Assembly (NCBI RefSeq): GCF_018294505.1 | Contig: NC_057814.1 | Coordinates: forward strand, 42,059,725-42,123,724 | DNA from: Triticum aestivum | Lineage: Eukaryota; Streptophyta; Magnoliopsida; Poales; Poaceae | DNA: 64,000 nucleotides | Reading direction: 5' to 3' | Shown: in pieces, positions 45,401 to 56,569 of the stretch | How positions within the stretch are numbered: position 1 is the stretch's first letter | Layout of the letters: the number at the start of each line of letters is the position of its first letter | Position numbers and translations under genes: made by a program | Notes under the pieces: generated by a model | The model's input: the letters and a program-made list of their open reading frames with translations, nothing else | The model's database searches: none | What the model was told of the DNA's origin: nothing

Positions 45401-45806
45401 TTCATTCTGGCGGTTCAGGTAAAATAACTCTCTAAAGAGCAGCAAACTGGGTTCTTCTCCGAGGTACACCTTACAAAACACTTGGAAGTTGCAGATGTTT
45501 GACACGGAATTGGGTCCGATGTCTTGAGGTCGCAGGTCAAAGAAGTGTAGGACATCTCTGAAGAATTTTGAGCCGGGAGGAGCAAAGCCCCGGTTCATGT
45601 GATCAATAAATATGACAACTTCCCTATCCTTGGGTTGAGGCCTCTCTTCTGACGGGTCAGGAGCACGATAGGACATGACCTCTTTCTTTGGCAAATAACC
45701 CGTTTTCACGAAGTCAGATAACATGCTGTCGGTGACGTTGGATCCAACCCAGTTGCATGTGATGGGTGCTTTGGGAGCCTTAGGTGGCATTGTGAAAGAT
45801 GGAAGC
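42475..45806 (-). CDS. Antisense Tat-element gene (Transposase_28-like), spliced, one stop
   Basis: Exons inferred from splice sites: 45806-44888 (ATG at 45790), 44808-44199, 44123-43711, about 43400-43040, and 42950-42475. Phase is kept at the 44888/44808, 44199/44123 and 43040/42950 joins. Exon 1 encodes MPPKAPKAPITCNWVGSNVT.. with VIFIDHMNRGFAPPGSKFFR and LLLFRELFYLNRQNECANG. This is the 'putative gypsy type transposon' (Transposase_28, PF04195) pattern. Exon 2 adds a strongly basic, NLS-like KKARKVKKAARKAAPRKKG; the middle is Ser/Pro-rich and acidic. Exon 4 is predicted coiled coil, and the last exon is helical (LRRLAVLPQRFQELRRASAR). One in-frame TAG (43200-43202) truncates this copy within exon 4. 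The acceptor of exon 4 is uncertain. Function of the family is unknown. Antisense frames like this are established in grass Tat elements. Confidence 0.75.
43371..43506. repeat. Two 50-bp direct repeats near the exon 4 acceptor
   Basis: AAGTCCCAAGCACTTTGCAR and the following 30 bp, ending TTGGGGGCTAATGT, occur at 43371-43418 and 43459-43506. One copy overlaps the start of the antisense exon 4, which makes the acceptor hard to place. Confidence 0.75.
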
Positions 45807-46371
45807 CTATGACAAAATAAAGTTTCCGGTTCCAATTTAAGCCGGAGAAAAATTTCAGTTCAGTATTCAAAATGGCGGCTTACGAAAGGGCCTAATGATA
45901 TATGATTAATTGTGTCAGGTTATTTAAGCCGCCGTGGATATCATGGGCAATTAAGTTATTTAACTCTATTATGAATGATTCAGAAATTTCACAAAGCATG
46001 GCTTCTTTTAAGCCGGCGATATGACCCGCATGGTTAACAGATGCAGTTTTTGCCTAAGTGTTGCACAAACAAGTTTCACAGATTACAGGGATTATTTTGG
46101 ATCAAACGATCGTCCAGAAAAGAAAAATTTCTAGACCTAAAAACTGACACGGAGAAGTTCATAAGTTCTCAATGAGGTCTCTTTGCAAGCAAAAGGGATC
46201 TGCTAGTATTTAAAATGGGCGTGAAACGACTACCGCCGAAGCTATGCACTGTTCTTGGATCAAGGGGGCCGTTATGGAAGAACTGCGAAGGAATCGCGAG
46301 GAACCACGAAGAACACAGAAGAACTCGTGAACCCTAATGTGGATCTAGTATATGGGACGGCGAGGACTTAC
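45807..46371 (-). other. 5' UTR intron of the antisense gene (inferred)
   Basis: The donor ACACCA|GTAAGTCC is at 46372/46371 and the acceptor TTTTGTCATAG|GCTTCC at 45807/45806, 16 bp before the ATG. The interior is AT-rich compared with the GC-rich leader exon. Inferred from sequence only. Confidence 0.6.
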
Positions 46372-46525
46372 TGGTGTTGATGAGCAGCGGAGGCGCCGCG
46401 TTTCTCTGGTCAAGACAGGTCGATGCAGCGGCCTTGGTTGGTGCAGACGGGATGCGCGGCGGCGGCGGAGCTCGGGCTCTGGGGTGTCGAGAGGAGGAAG
46501 ACGATGGAAAGGGAAGAGTGACGAA
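46372..46525 (-). other. GC-rich 5' leader exon of the antisense gene (inferred)
   Basis: It lies between the TATA box and the GTAAGT donor. CT- and CCG-rich composition is typical of grass 5' UTRs. The plus-strand frame 46352-46591 is its shadow. Confidence 0.5.
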
Positions 46526-46542
46526 GACCTAAGGGCCGGGCC

Positions 46543-46550
46543 TATTTATA
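46543..46550 (-). promoter_or_regulatory. TATA box of the antisense gene
   Basis: On the minus strand CCCTTATAAATAGGCCC precedes the GC-rich leader by about 25-30 bp, the expected distance. It lies about 285 bp inside the 3' LTR. This supports independent antisense transcription. Confidence 0.65.
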
Positions 46551-46832
46551 AGGGACGGCTGATGAGTGGGCGCGAGAAACGAGGAAGCTGAAGACATGAT
46601 TATCCAGCTGCAGAGGCGCCTCAATTTTTGGGATAGTTATTAAAGATAAGGATCTTTTGAGATACGTTGGACGAAACGTGCATTAATGGCGGATGACGTC
46701 ATGGCGGGTTACCAAGAATCCAGAAGATGACGTCATGGCGGGTTATAACCTTTGCGCAAACAGAAGCCGGAAGATTTTCTCTTAAGGTATTGAAGATTGA
46801 CATGAACCGGTTCAAATCAATCTGGAGCCTAA

Positions 46833-47352
46833 TGTTGAGGATATATCTACTGGTGTAACCCGCCCGAGATGGGCCGGGTTACGTTGCGACAGCCCTTCAT
46901 TCAGAAGCCCAAGGACAGGTTAAGGATGACGGTTTAGTAATAGGTCTAAGGCTCAAAGGCGGCTTAAGGCCCGTAGTGGTAAACCGCCATTGTGGCGTGA
47001 CTTGTAGTGTAAGACAAGAATAGTTAAGAGTCCGAGCCGGACACGGTTTATGAGCCGGCCGGTACTCTGAGAGCTGCTGGGCGTTAACCTTTCTATATAA
47101 AGGGGCGACCCGGTGGCGGTTCAGGGCAAGTAAGACCAGATCGATAGCCAGGCAGAGCGGTTTAGCTCCTGGTCATCGAAACCCTAAGTGATTCCACCTC
47201 AACTGAAGTAGGCTTTTACCTTCAACGTAAGGGGCCGAAGCAGTATAATCCTCGTGTCCTTTGTCCCGTTTAACCCCTTTAAACTTCCTAGCTGCAATGG
47301 CTCCATGACTAAGTCCTTGCACGAGGACATCTGCCGTGACAATTTCACGACA
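46833..47352 (+). repeat. 3' LTR
   Basis: 520 bp, same length and ends as the 5' LTR, with about 25 substitutions and no indels. TATA at 47094-47101. The minus-strand frame 47173-47358 is the same LTR artefact seen in the 5' copy. Confidence 0.9.
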
Positions 47353-47633
47353 GATCACTTAAGCAAAAAGCATAAATGTGGCTAAATTATTTTCGACGCT
47401 GAAAGCATATGCAAACTGAAATAGGTTGCAGCGTCTCAATCAATCAATTCTTCTTTTGAAATAAAATGTGTGCCATATATCTGAAGGGACAAATACATAG
47501 ATTTAGCTTGACAGTTAAAGCTAAGGCACCATTTCTGGGTGTTGCAATGAAAAGCTCGGTCAGACACACCAGGTTGGGAAGTTAGCCAATGCATACAAAG
47601 TAGGACGGTGAGCATGTTGCCACATACCCAAAA

Positions 47634-47716
47634 CATGAATTTCTCGAGCATGTCTTGCTTTTGCATTTCATCACTTGTTGGCAGACCCATCTAGTTCTGA
47701 CGTTGGTCAAGCTACA
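47634..47716 (-). pseudogene. NudC/BOBBER-like exon fragment
   Basis: The minus strand reads DQRQN, stop, then MGLPTSDEMQKQDMLEKFM. This closely matches the C-terminal tail of plant NudC-domain HSP20-like co-chaperones (BOBBER type, DQRQKQMGLPTS.E.QKQ..LKKFM). A TAG at 47691-47693 replaces the expected glutamine. The last exon (HPEMDFSNAK type) and the CS/NudC domain were not found nearby, so this is an isolated, broken exon, probably captured. The open frame continues to 47436 but reads as intron. Confidence 0.7.
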
Positions 47717-49547
47717 ACAAGAAAAAAAAAGTGAGCTAGCTATCGTTTAAGGGCTGAAGAAATTGTAAGACGTGTAGTCCAACAACAAGGTTGTGAACAA
47801 AGCTTATCATCATCATCTTCTCCACAGTTTATCTAGTCTCAGGATCCAGATCAGAAAGTTTGCTAATGCATCTTCTAATTACCCGGTACCCTTTGTTCTG
47901 ACAAACTGAAGACTGTCAAACAATTCCATCTCTAACACACCAAACCAAATCAGAGAATGGATGGGCAACAGAGCCGAACCTCCAAACGCCCACTTGTGGA
48001 AGGTTTCGCTAGTGTCCAGGAACTTTGGGGTGCACGCGGGCATGGTCCAAGTTCCCTGTCTCCACTCTCCAGCGCATCTGAGACTGGGCCAAAAAAAAAA
48101 TGTGCAGCTCATGCAAACAGAGTGTTGGATGATGGACTCCAACGGTAGCATTAAGGACTTCCCCTGTCGAGTACATTCCCATCTAGTGTTCAACAAACCT
48201 ACAGTCACGTGGATATCAAGTAAAAGGTTAAAATTAGGATGTTGGAAATCCACTAAGATCCACGTCATGGTGCAAAGGAATTATTGAATGATTATACATG
48301 CCTTTATGATCAAGATCCCAACAGCAAAATGTCCATAAATGATAAGACATGGTGATAAAATAATTCTGTCTTCTGTAAATGCACCCTTCAAAATTCAGAA
48401 TACAAGCGTGCAAAAACAGTTTGTTAGTTTGTGCAGAAGACAAACCTTCTCTCTTTCCTCAGGTGATGGGTGTACATTATGAGTGCATCGGCTTCTTGCA
48501 CTATATCTGCTTCTACTACCTCTATGGCAAAATCAAGGTCATAAACCTGAAAAGAGCATGAGAATATCTTAGTAACTGGAGCACTGAAAATACTCTGAGC
48601 TAAGAGAATAAACATCTGAAAAATGTAACAAACAGACACATACATGATATCCATCAGACCATCAATTCAAGCGAGAGGATAGCAGTTTCTATGAGGCAAT
48701 ACAGTGTGGCAAATATTAAATCAATCCGGGTGGCGGTGAGATGTGCTAGAAGACAGGGTTCATTCAGGTTCAGCGGAGACAGAAAACATACCTCAGCGAT
48801 TTGGACCTGCCATGAGGATGTTGGGACTGTGAGCAGAAGCATAGAAGACGGGGCTCGAACTGCAGGATAAGCCGAGGCCTCTTCTCTTACTCCATCCCCA
48901 CTTTTCCATCCCTCTCTCTCAAACATAAATGTCCTCCCCTGAGCATTTATACAATTTAATTTGAGCATGAAAAACAAGGGGATACCGGGTGCAGAACCTC
49001 TGTACTATGTTGCGGCGCTGCGGAAATCGACCTATCAGAGCGACGGTGGAAGAGGAACTTGGGCACCTAGCAGAGGGGTTGGGAGCCAGCCCGCGTCCAC
49101 TTGGCCGAGGCCTCGAGCAGAGGGTTGGGCTCTCCGGCTCACCCTGTGCTACAGAGAAGAGAGGGCGCATGCCCAGGGTCAAGGCCCTGCGCTGCGCCTC
49201 CTAAACTCGTCGTCTCTCCATCTTCCCCATCGGGCCATCCCCACAGCGCGCGGCCAACCGATCTGGCGGAACCAGCGCCTATCCTGCTGGAGACACCCTG
49301 CTCTGCTCGGCTTCCTCCTGATAGCCGTGGGGAGAGGCTGGAGGAGCAGGTATGGTGGAGGTGACTTTCGCGGCGGCGGCGGAACCCTAGCAGCCGGTCA
49401 GGTGGAGATAAGGAGATGCGAGAGAGAGGAAGCTGCGTGGGATTAAACTGCTTTTGTCTCGTCCCCACCCGACGCGTTTTCTCTCCCTCTCTCGCACATC
49501 CAATTGGGCAGCACAGAGCTCTCTCGGGATTGGCTGTCATGCACAGT
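47717..49547. other. Gene-like DNA on the minus strand, unidentified
   Basis: 47879-48268 has a 129-codon minus-strand frame without recognised domain. 48780-48900 looks like an exon ending IAE|GTATGT (minus). 48960-49440 is GC-rich and resembles a promoter/5' leader of a minus-strand gene (a CCGCCGCCGCCG-type leader near 49370). Together with the NudC fragment, these could be parts of one captured or truncated gene, but I cannot link them. Confidence 0.35.
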
Positions 49548-49770
49548 ATAAATAAAGGACTGAGTATCATATCATGAGCTTGTGGCCTTGTATATAAAAA
49601 TAGAGGGAATATGCAGAGGTAGTATCATATGCATGATACTAAGTTATGATACTTTCTGACAGGCATCCTTAGTATTTTAAATGATTTTATTTATTACCAT
49701 GTAAGACACATACTAGTACATTATTTATTATGATATAGTATCATGATATGATACTCAGTCCTTTATTTAT
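49548..49770. mobile_element. MITE, about 220 bp, GAGTATCATATCATGA ends
   Basis: A 28-bp inverted repeat, perfect by eye: left AAATAAAGGACTGAGTATCA, right the reverse complement ending ..CAGTCCTTTATTT. It is AT-rich with no coding capacity. A short target duplication is hard to see in the A/T-rich flanks, so the superfamily is left open. Confidence 0.75.
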
Positions 49771-50411
49771 TTATTTAATTTTATGCCATTTCATTAAAGT
49801 TGTCTAGTTGGTATGTATAATGCTACTTATGATACTCCCATTACAAGCAGGCTAACTATAAGAGAGCATTTACCGGGAACTGGCAATCAAGAAGGTAAGT
49901 GACCTCCCATCAACTCTACTAGGCTTAATAAGATCTGACAACCTGCATGCTTCTAATCCAACGGTCTTGCACTAGTCTACTTTTATTTTCTTTTTTTCTT
50001 GCCGCTTTTTGTGTGGATACCAGTCTATTTTTCTTTTGCACTATTCTAATAGAAAGCAAGGGACCTAGCGGAAAAAATCTTAATTCAAAGCTGCGACACT
50101 ATCTCACATTCGGCCCGGATCTTCTCCAGCCCAATACTTATTAGGCGTTTTGTTGTTGAGCCCAGCCCAAAAGCAGCACCATCACAGCGAGAGAGCTACT
50201 CCACTGCACTGTGCTGAATACTCCTCCGGTCCTCCACATTTCCCTGCTACCTCCGGCGGCGGCTACACGCCACGAGCGGGCTTGCCGGCGCCGAGTCGAC
50301 GGCCTCCGCGAGGTATCCATCGGGCCCATCCCCTCTCTTTCCGCCCTCTCGCGTCGTCTGACCCTCTCTTTGCCTCGCAGCAGCGACATTGCCTGGCACC
50401 TGTTCGACAGA
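49771..50411 (+). other. Upstream region and leader of the F-box pseudogene
   Basis: AT-rich to about 50140, then a CT- and GC-rich leader running into the coding region. An upstream in-frame ATG at 50211 would add 67 residues. The ATG at 50412 is preferred because the F-box follows within about 15 residues. Confidence 0.4.
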
Positions 50412-51970
50412 ATGCCTCCCTGGGAAAAGGGCGGGAGCGCACTGCCGGTGAGCGGCGGCGCCGACCGGATCAGCGATCTGCCCGACCAGGTGCTCCACCA
50501 CTTGCTCTCCTTCCTCCCAGCACAGGAGGCTGTACAGGCGTGCGTGCTCGCCTCGTGCTGGTGCCACCTCTGGAGGTCCACCACCGGCTTCCACATGGGT
50601 GATTCTCACCCTGAAGATCCTTTGCATGTCAAGGATCTGCACAAGTTCGTCGACCATCTGCTGCTCCTGCATGAGCGCACTGACCTAGACACTGTTGAAA
50701 TCACATTCGATGAGTTCTCACAAGAAGACCATCCCTATGTGAATCTATGGATCCCTATGTGATGTGCAAAGTTCGTGCACTCACCTTTTATATCTTTGAT
50801 GGGCATCTCTACCTAGACGGCCTGCCTCTTGTGCCTCGGCATCTCAAGAAATTGCACCTTGCCAGTGTAGCCCTACAAAAGACCTTGCTTGATTTTGCTA
50901 CTTGTCCAGCATTGGAAGCTCTCCTGATGCAAAATTGCCGCATCTGTGCCGATATGATATCGTCCTATTCCGTGAAGCATTTGACCATCAGAGATTGCAG
51001 TACCGCTGACCCAGATTGCAGGTTTCGTATTTCTACCCCAGGATTTGTCTCTCTTAAACTATATGCATTTAACCATCCAACCCCTTTACTTGGAAATATG
51101 GCATTGCTAGAGACTGCATCTGTGTATCTTTATGGCTTTGACTATGATGTCTGTTTGAATTATGACTCTGGTGTTTTCTGTGGAGCTAATAACAAGGCAG
51201 GCAAGAATTGTGTTTCTGTTCGGAATAGTGTGCTTCTGGATGGTATTTCAAGTGCTAAACATCTTGCATTGAGGTCTACATTTCCAAAGGTATGACACTC
51301 ATCTTCTTTACTCCTTTATGTGATCCCTCGTTTGTGTTGTACTATCTGCATTGTTTATGTATGCATTATCCCATTGAGGAATCTTAGATTATCATCCTGC
51401 ATTCTCAGTAAGGATTACTTGATCATTTACTTTTGTATTTATGCTATAGTTCATCCTCTCAAGAGATTTGAAGCATTGCTCTGCATTTAGCAACTTAAAA
51501 ACATTATTACTCGACGTGTACTGGTGCGAGGCTCCTGACCTGGATCCACTAGCTTGCATTCTGAAACACTCACCAGTTCTGGAGAAGCTCACTCTTGAAA
51601 TCTTTTCCAGGGTATAAATCTTTTTAATGGGCAATTCCTGCAGTCTTAAAATTAATCATTCATGTTGGTTAAATGTTTGTACTTACCATAGGAACCAACT
51701 CATAAAGTGGTAATGAATGGAAGCTAAAGCTCAATTGAGGGATCATCTGCAATATCAGAGCACCTTAAAATAGTTGAAGTCAAGTGGGGTGTGGTGGACG
51801 ACAGGATTCTCAAGGTTTTGGAGTTTCTCACTAGTGACCCATTGCATGTTTTCTGTATTCTGAATAAGTTTTCATATATGAGAAAGAAACTAATAGATCA
51901 AGCAGTAAAGAAGGAAATCCCGAATTATGTAGGAACTGTTTGTAGGAATACCGAATTGTCCATGGCTTGA
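50412..51970 (+). pseudogene. F-box/LRR/FBD gene, frameshifted and with a nonsense codon
   Basis: F-box proteins act as substrate receptors of SCF ubiquitin ligases. Exon 1 (50412-51289) starts MPPWEKGG, with an F-box DRISDLPDQVLHHLLSFLPA then VQACVLASCWCHLWRST. It continues into LRR-like segments (PRHLKKLHLASVAL, CPALEALLMQNCRI). Exon 2 (51450-51611) holds LKTLLLDVYWCEAPDLDPLA and SPVLEKLTLEIF. Exon 3 (51692-51970) is FBD-like (SAISEHLKIVEVKWG, DDRILKVLEFL). Splice sites AAG|GTATGA, CTATAG|TTC, CCAGG|GTATAA and CCATAG|GAA keep phase. Breaks: a one-base deletion near 50745 shifts the frame after VNLWI, and TAA at 51725-51727 interrupts MNGS..SSIEG. It is a recent pseudogene, because the rest is well preserved. 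Confidence 0.8.
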
Positions 51971-53080
51971 AAATTCTGGACCATGTCTGATCAGTCGCAA
52001 AAAATAAATCAATGTAATCCATTTTGTTGCCAAAGGGTGTTTAAGTTAAACTGTGTTGCAGAAATAATAAGTGTAAAACAACATGTGGACTTGTTGATTA
52101 GTTCTGGCCTTGTGGGTACTGGCACAAATGTCTGAACTGATTCATTCAGGGTAGTGATACATTATCTTAACATATTGCTAAGCTCTGAACAGTCACTCAA
52201 ATTTGTGTTGTAAGCCAATAAACTATATTTTGACTCATTTTGTTTTTGAACAGTCGGTGCTAATGCATTGCAATTATTATTGGCTTGTTAGACATAAGCA
52301 GCTCCTTGCCCTTATGGGCTAAATTATTCAGCTCCCAATTTTCTTATGATTCCTTGGAAGTATTTACAGTTTACATAACATTTTGTTGAAATATAAACGT
52401 CTGTTCATAACATATCTAGTATTGTATGTCACCCTTCCTTATTTCACATTGTCGGTTTTCCGCATTCTAATTTGGGAGCAGTTTAGCTAGTTGTTCCTGT
52501 TTTAGATTAGAGATAATTTTACCCTAGATACAAGAAGTTGGCAGGTGGGAGCAGATTGGTACAAAAACTACGAAAACGTGCATCATGAGTACAACAACTT
52601 GGCTTTTGTGTTCATCCAAGGTACAAAGCGATCCTGAGACGACGCGTGGCATGACACGCTGCTGGATTTTAAGGAAAATCCCTGCACTACAGATATATCG
52701 CAAAATAACTTCCGTAGCCGGTCGTGGGGCTTGAGGAGATGCCGAGCTGGATCATCTTACCGTGGGGTTTGAGGAGCACCAGGTATAGGTGTAGCGGACG
52801 CCGTGTTGAGGATGTTGCGTATACATCCAGCATGCGTTGATGCGGCAACCTTCATCTTTTCGGCATGTCGCTGCTGAGGACGAACGTGTCGGCAGACTCG
52901 GCACCCAGCCGTTCTAGTAGGACAGCTCCTCCTCCGGCTTCCCGCGACGTGGCCCAGCGTATCTGCTATCTAATTAGCGCACGCGAGTTTTTTGCGTTTC
53001 CGGCAGGCGGCAAATCAATTAGATAATGTACAGATCGATCTAGCATCGTACAGTCGATTACGACAACGGCACCCTTCGAC
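51971..53080. other. Downstream AT-rich DNA, nothing recognised
   Basis: To 52500 typical 3' flank. 52680-52950 is somewhat GC-richer without a domain-bearing frame. Confidence 0.3.
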
Positions 53081-54050
53081 ATGGTGCGCTGCAGCGGCGA
53101 CAACATAATGGCCAGGGGCACCTTGCCCGCATCAGCGAGACGGCGGACAAGTGGACAATGGCCATGGCTGATCACGGCACAGCGGTGCCCTGCCCGCTTC
53201 CCCCGCCATGACTTCTCATGGCGCATCGGGTGGCCCCGTCCTCTCCTTCTCCTTCTCCTGGCTATGGCTACGGAGCACCATGTTGGTCTCGCTGCCAACC
53301 ACCTGTTTGACGAATTTTCCTGAGAGTGACCTCGCAGTGGCACAGGATCGTCGAGGTGCTGGTGGTACTTCATCGAGGTGGTCGTCCGCCTCCTGCGCGG
53401 GCTCCGCAGCCTTGGTGACCGCCTGCCGCACTATGACTATATCATCCTCAGCGGAACCAAGGTGGACCGCGCTTCGCACGCGTCCTCCGATCTGGAATCG
53501 CATGACACTTCTTAGAAAACGATTGAGGTGCTCTGGGGCCATACCTAGGAGCGGCAAAGCCCCAGCCCCGGCAGGGTGGGGGTGAAGGCCAGTCGCCGCC
53601 GGGTGAAACCGATGCGGGTAGTGGGACGGGGAACTCGATTCTTGTGGTGGTAGCTCGATAGGATCCACCTGGGCTGGATTCGAGCGGCCGACAGTCGATT
53701 CCGATGGGTGGTAGCTCGATTCCCGCAGCTGCGGCGTAGTACTGGGCAGATGTGAGGTACGCGAACTGGAGCACTAGGGAACCTCGAAGAAGGCTTTGTT
53801 GTTCCCGCTATGGTGGACGACGAGCTCCGCGGTGTAGGTTGAGTCCAAGCCACAATGTCGGCTGGGTTATCCATCGTGGACGAGCTTGCAATACCGAGGC
53901 CAGCTGACCCCACCCCCACCCCCTACCTAATTCGGAGGACCCCATGCGGATGCCGGCGCTGCGTTCCCCGTCCAGCACTTTGACGATGGTGCGCCGCGCC
54001 AGTGCTGAGTGTGGTACCTCCATGGACCAAGGGAAAAGAGGAGAGGGCTA
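53081..54050. other. GC-rich gene-like block, unidentified
   Basis: Overlapping frames on both strands (53208-53585 plus, 53216-53668 minus, 53448-53774 minus) of similar size. On the plus strand a segment RLLRGLRSLGDRLPHYDYII, then LSGTKVDRASHASSDLESHD, looks coding but ends at TAG with no ATG. No family recognised. Probably a decayed gene. Confidence 0.3.
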
Positions 54051-54945
54051 CGGATGCTGGAAAATATAGTAGAGTTTTTTCTTGTAAAAAGAACAGTGCC
54101 ACATGGAATGATTTGTACCACACAAAAATCAAGTTCCTGTTCGGTGGTGAATGCTTTTGAAGTTCTTCTACCAATCTGTTCCCACAAACCAAGTTCTTGT
54201 ATCCCGGTTGCAATTTCCTCAATAGATTATTATCAGCTAGAAATGTCCGGATCAAATGTAATGAAGTTTGTCCCTGGATTCATGTTAAGATAAGTTGCAC
54301 TTGCAGTGAATGTCCTTCATACTTTGGAATTATGTTCCAGTATCTTCATCTTAAATGTCAAATAACTGAGTTTTTTTTTTTACGTCTGCAGCTGCAATAC
54401 ACCTACATTATCCTTCCATTTCTGTACAGGATTCAGTTTCCATACCAGGAAGGGCTAGAAGATCTGGTTGACGGCGGATAGGCTGTGGTGGTGTTGCCAT
54501 CTTCTTGTGTATGCATCATATGTGATGGCGTACAATCCGCAATACTTAACTTATCAACTTAGACCACCCAGTTCATAGAGTGACTTGGTTTTATCCTATT
54601 ATACTTTTGGATCATGCTTATTTTATTCAGTTCTTAGACTGGTTAGTGCTCTCTTAGCGATTATATTTTGGCTTGGGCGCATAACTTGTTCTGTTATGCT
54701 GTGATCCATTATTCTATCTCCGTGGTAAGATCTGGATGTTTGGAAAACTGAAACAAGAGGTGTTAAGTTGCCAATTTGTTTGTTCTATGTTTTGCAAACC
54801 TACACAGAAAACTGAAAATGAGCCACAGTTCTGAACTAGTCATCTCTGACCTGATTACTAAATAATGGGGCGTCCACCATCCAGTTCCTTTCATCCTGGA
54901 ATCTTTAGTAAGCACTGCTTAAGTAATCAGTTCCAGTTTCTTCTA
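54051..54945. other. Unassigned
   Basis: Contains plus-strand exon-like scraps near 54100-54480 (ending YQEGLEDLVDGG) without a recognisable protein. Confidence 0.25.
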
Positions 54946-55100
54946 TTCCATCCATTCCTAATGTAAGACTTTTAGAGATCCCAATATGGACTACATACAG
55001 AGCAAAATGAGTGAATCTGCACACTAAAATACGTCTATACATCCGTATGTAGTCCGTATTGAAATCTCTAAAACAGGCTTATATTTAGAAACAGGGGGAG
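54946..55100. mobile_element. Stowaway MITE, 155 bp
   Basis: Diverged left end TTCCATCCATTCCTAATGTA, right end TTATATTTAGAAACAGGGGGAG, interior GAGCAAAATGAGTGAATCTG, TA on both sides. Same subfamily as 37070-37227 but more degenerate. Confidence 0.85.
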
Positions 55101-56454
55101 TAGTTGTTTAGATGCACATTTTCCTTTTACTTTGCTGGATCTTACATTATTACCCTGATTTCGATTTGTACCTTCCATTTGAGCATTTACTTGTTTAATC
55201 AAGTATGCTGTGGGGATGGTGATTCAGAAAAGCTTCTTCGATATTCATTTTACCAATTTCATGCAGATCGTGCTCTCCCTGATTATGAGATTTGTTGACA
55301 TATTCTATTTGTTTATTTATTCTTTCATGAAAATTTAAACATTTGCAGCCTGCCTTGCCTTGCCTGTTTGTTCCTGATCACTTTAGGTATTCTTGTTAAG
55401 CATTTGTGCTAGCTTTGTGGATTCCCATGTTTCTGGAAAGAACCCTGGCAAATCTCGATCTTTTTACTTGGGCACTTGATGGAAACAACACATGACACGC
55501 CTATTTTGCTAAATTGGATGCATTACTGGAAGACTAACGTGTTGACTATTACTTCGGCACTTAATAGAGAGCCCTTTGCTCGCAAAACATTAGCATTTAT
55601 TTTTCATTATGTACTCGTATTCAGAGCATCACAAAGAATCGTGATGGGAACCATAACAATTATATTTGATAACAATGTTACTGGCAAATGTGTGTGATTT
55701 AAGAAAACTATATAACAGTAGACATGCCTACCACACCTTAGCGCAGGAGTGGGCGTGAAGTCTTGTCACCTAGCTTAGGTCTAAGTGATGACGTACTCGA
55801 ATTTGGATTACAGTTTTGTAGTATGTTTTTGAATCCTTTCACTCCAAAACGATGGCGTGAGGCATGCTCACGAGGAGAGCTGAAAACTGGACAAGCAAAG
55901 AAACATTTGCGATAGGAAGCAAGTTTATCGATTATGCTGGCTGGCTATCTGTGTGTATGGCACTCACTGTGCAAAGGAGGCTGGCATGTGAGACGGTCAG
56001 GTGCTGCCATGGGCCATGGCACCATGCATATATCTATCTCATCGGACATGTGCCTGTGGTGCGCAGCTGCAATCCATGGAGAACCCGGGGGAGCGAAGTT
56101 GATGCAGAATTCTGCCGCAAAGGTTGACAAGGCCCTGAGATGCTGCTTCGACCATTTCATCCATGGTTGGATGCTTACGTTGTGAAAAAGGTCATATGAT
56201 TGACTAAATCGTCCACTACCCAATAAATTGGGTGCTTTGCAATTATTATTGGATGGCATGTGGGTCCTAGAATGTAGTAAAATTAAGATTAGAAAACACA
56301 TTTTCAAAACAAATAGCTAGAGGGATCAAAGCAACATAGGTAAAAGAACAAAGAATTCATTTTTTTTGTTATTTCACGACACAATATTCTAGCGATACAA
56401 CATATGGGCAGCCACTGTTTTAACAAGGCACTATGTCTGTAACTTAATACATAG
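55101..56454. other. Unassigned
   Basis: Short frames at 55476-55697 and 55864-56185 (plus) have no domains. No RNA gene or element ends recognised. Confidence 0.3.
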
Positions 56455-56490
56455 TGTCAAAAAACGTCTTATATTTTCATACGGAGGAAG
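56455..56490. mobile_element. Half of a Stowaway MITE
   Basis: GTCAAAAAACGTCTTATATT then TTCATACGGAGGAAG before TA is the right end of another Stowaway subfamily (ATATAAGACGTTTTTG type). The left end is not found, so it is truncated. Confidence 0.6.
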
Positions 56491-56569
56491 TATATAGTAA
56501 ATGTGACTTTACATAATGTACACTCTCGGAATAAAGTTGAAGCTGTAACTCTTGACTATTCTTGTGCTC

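Larger units (their letters stand above)
39499..47352 (+). mobile_element. Non-autonomous Tat-type gypsy retrotransposon, 7.85 kb
   Basis: Two complete 520-bp LTRs bound an interior with a primer-binding-like site, one sense gag frame and a spliced antisense gene. Protease, reverse transcriptase and integrase are missing: gag stops at 41825 and is followed directly by non-coding DNA. A sense gag with an antisense frame near the 3' LTR is established for grass Tat-lineage elements (RIRE2/Grande type). About 25 LTR differences by hand count (4.8%, no indels) imply roughly 1.9 million years at 1.3e-8 per site per year. The 5-bp flanks (ATGGA and GATCA) do not match. Confidence 0.85.

Noticed and set aside
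48961..49446. 161-codon plus-strand frame
   Set aside because: It is the shadow of a GC-rich minus-strand leader region, with similar-length frames in other phases.
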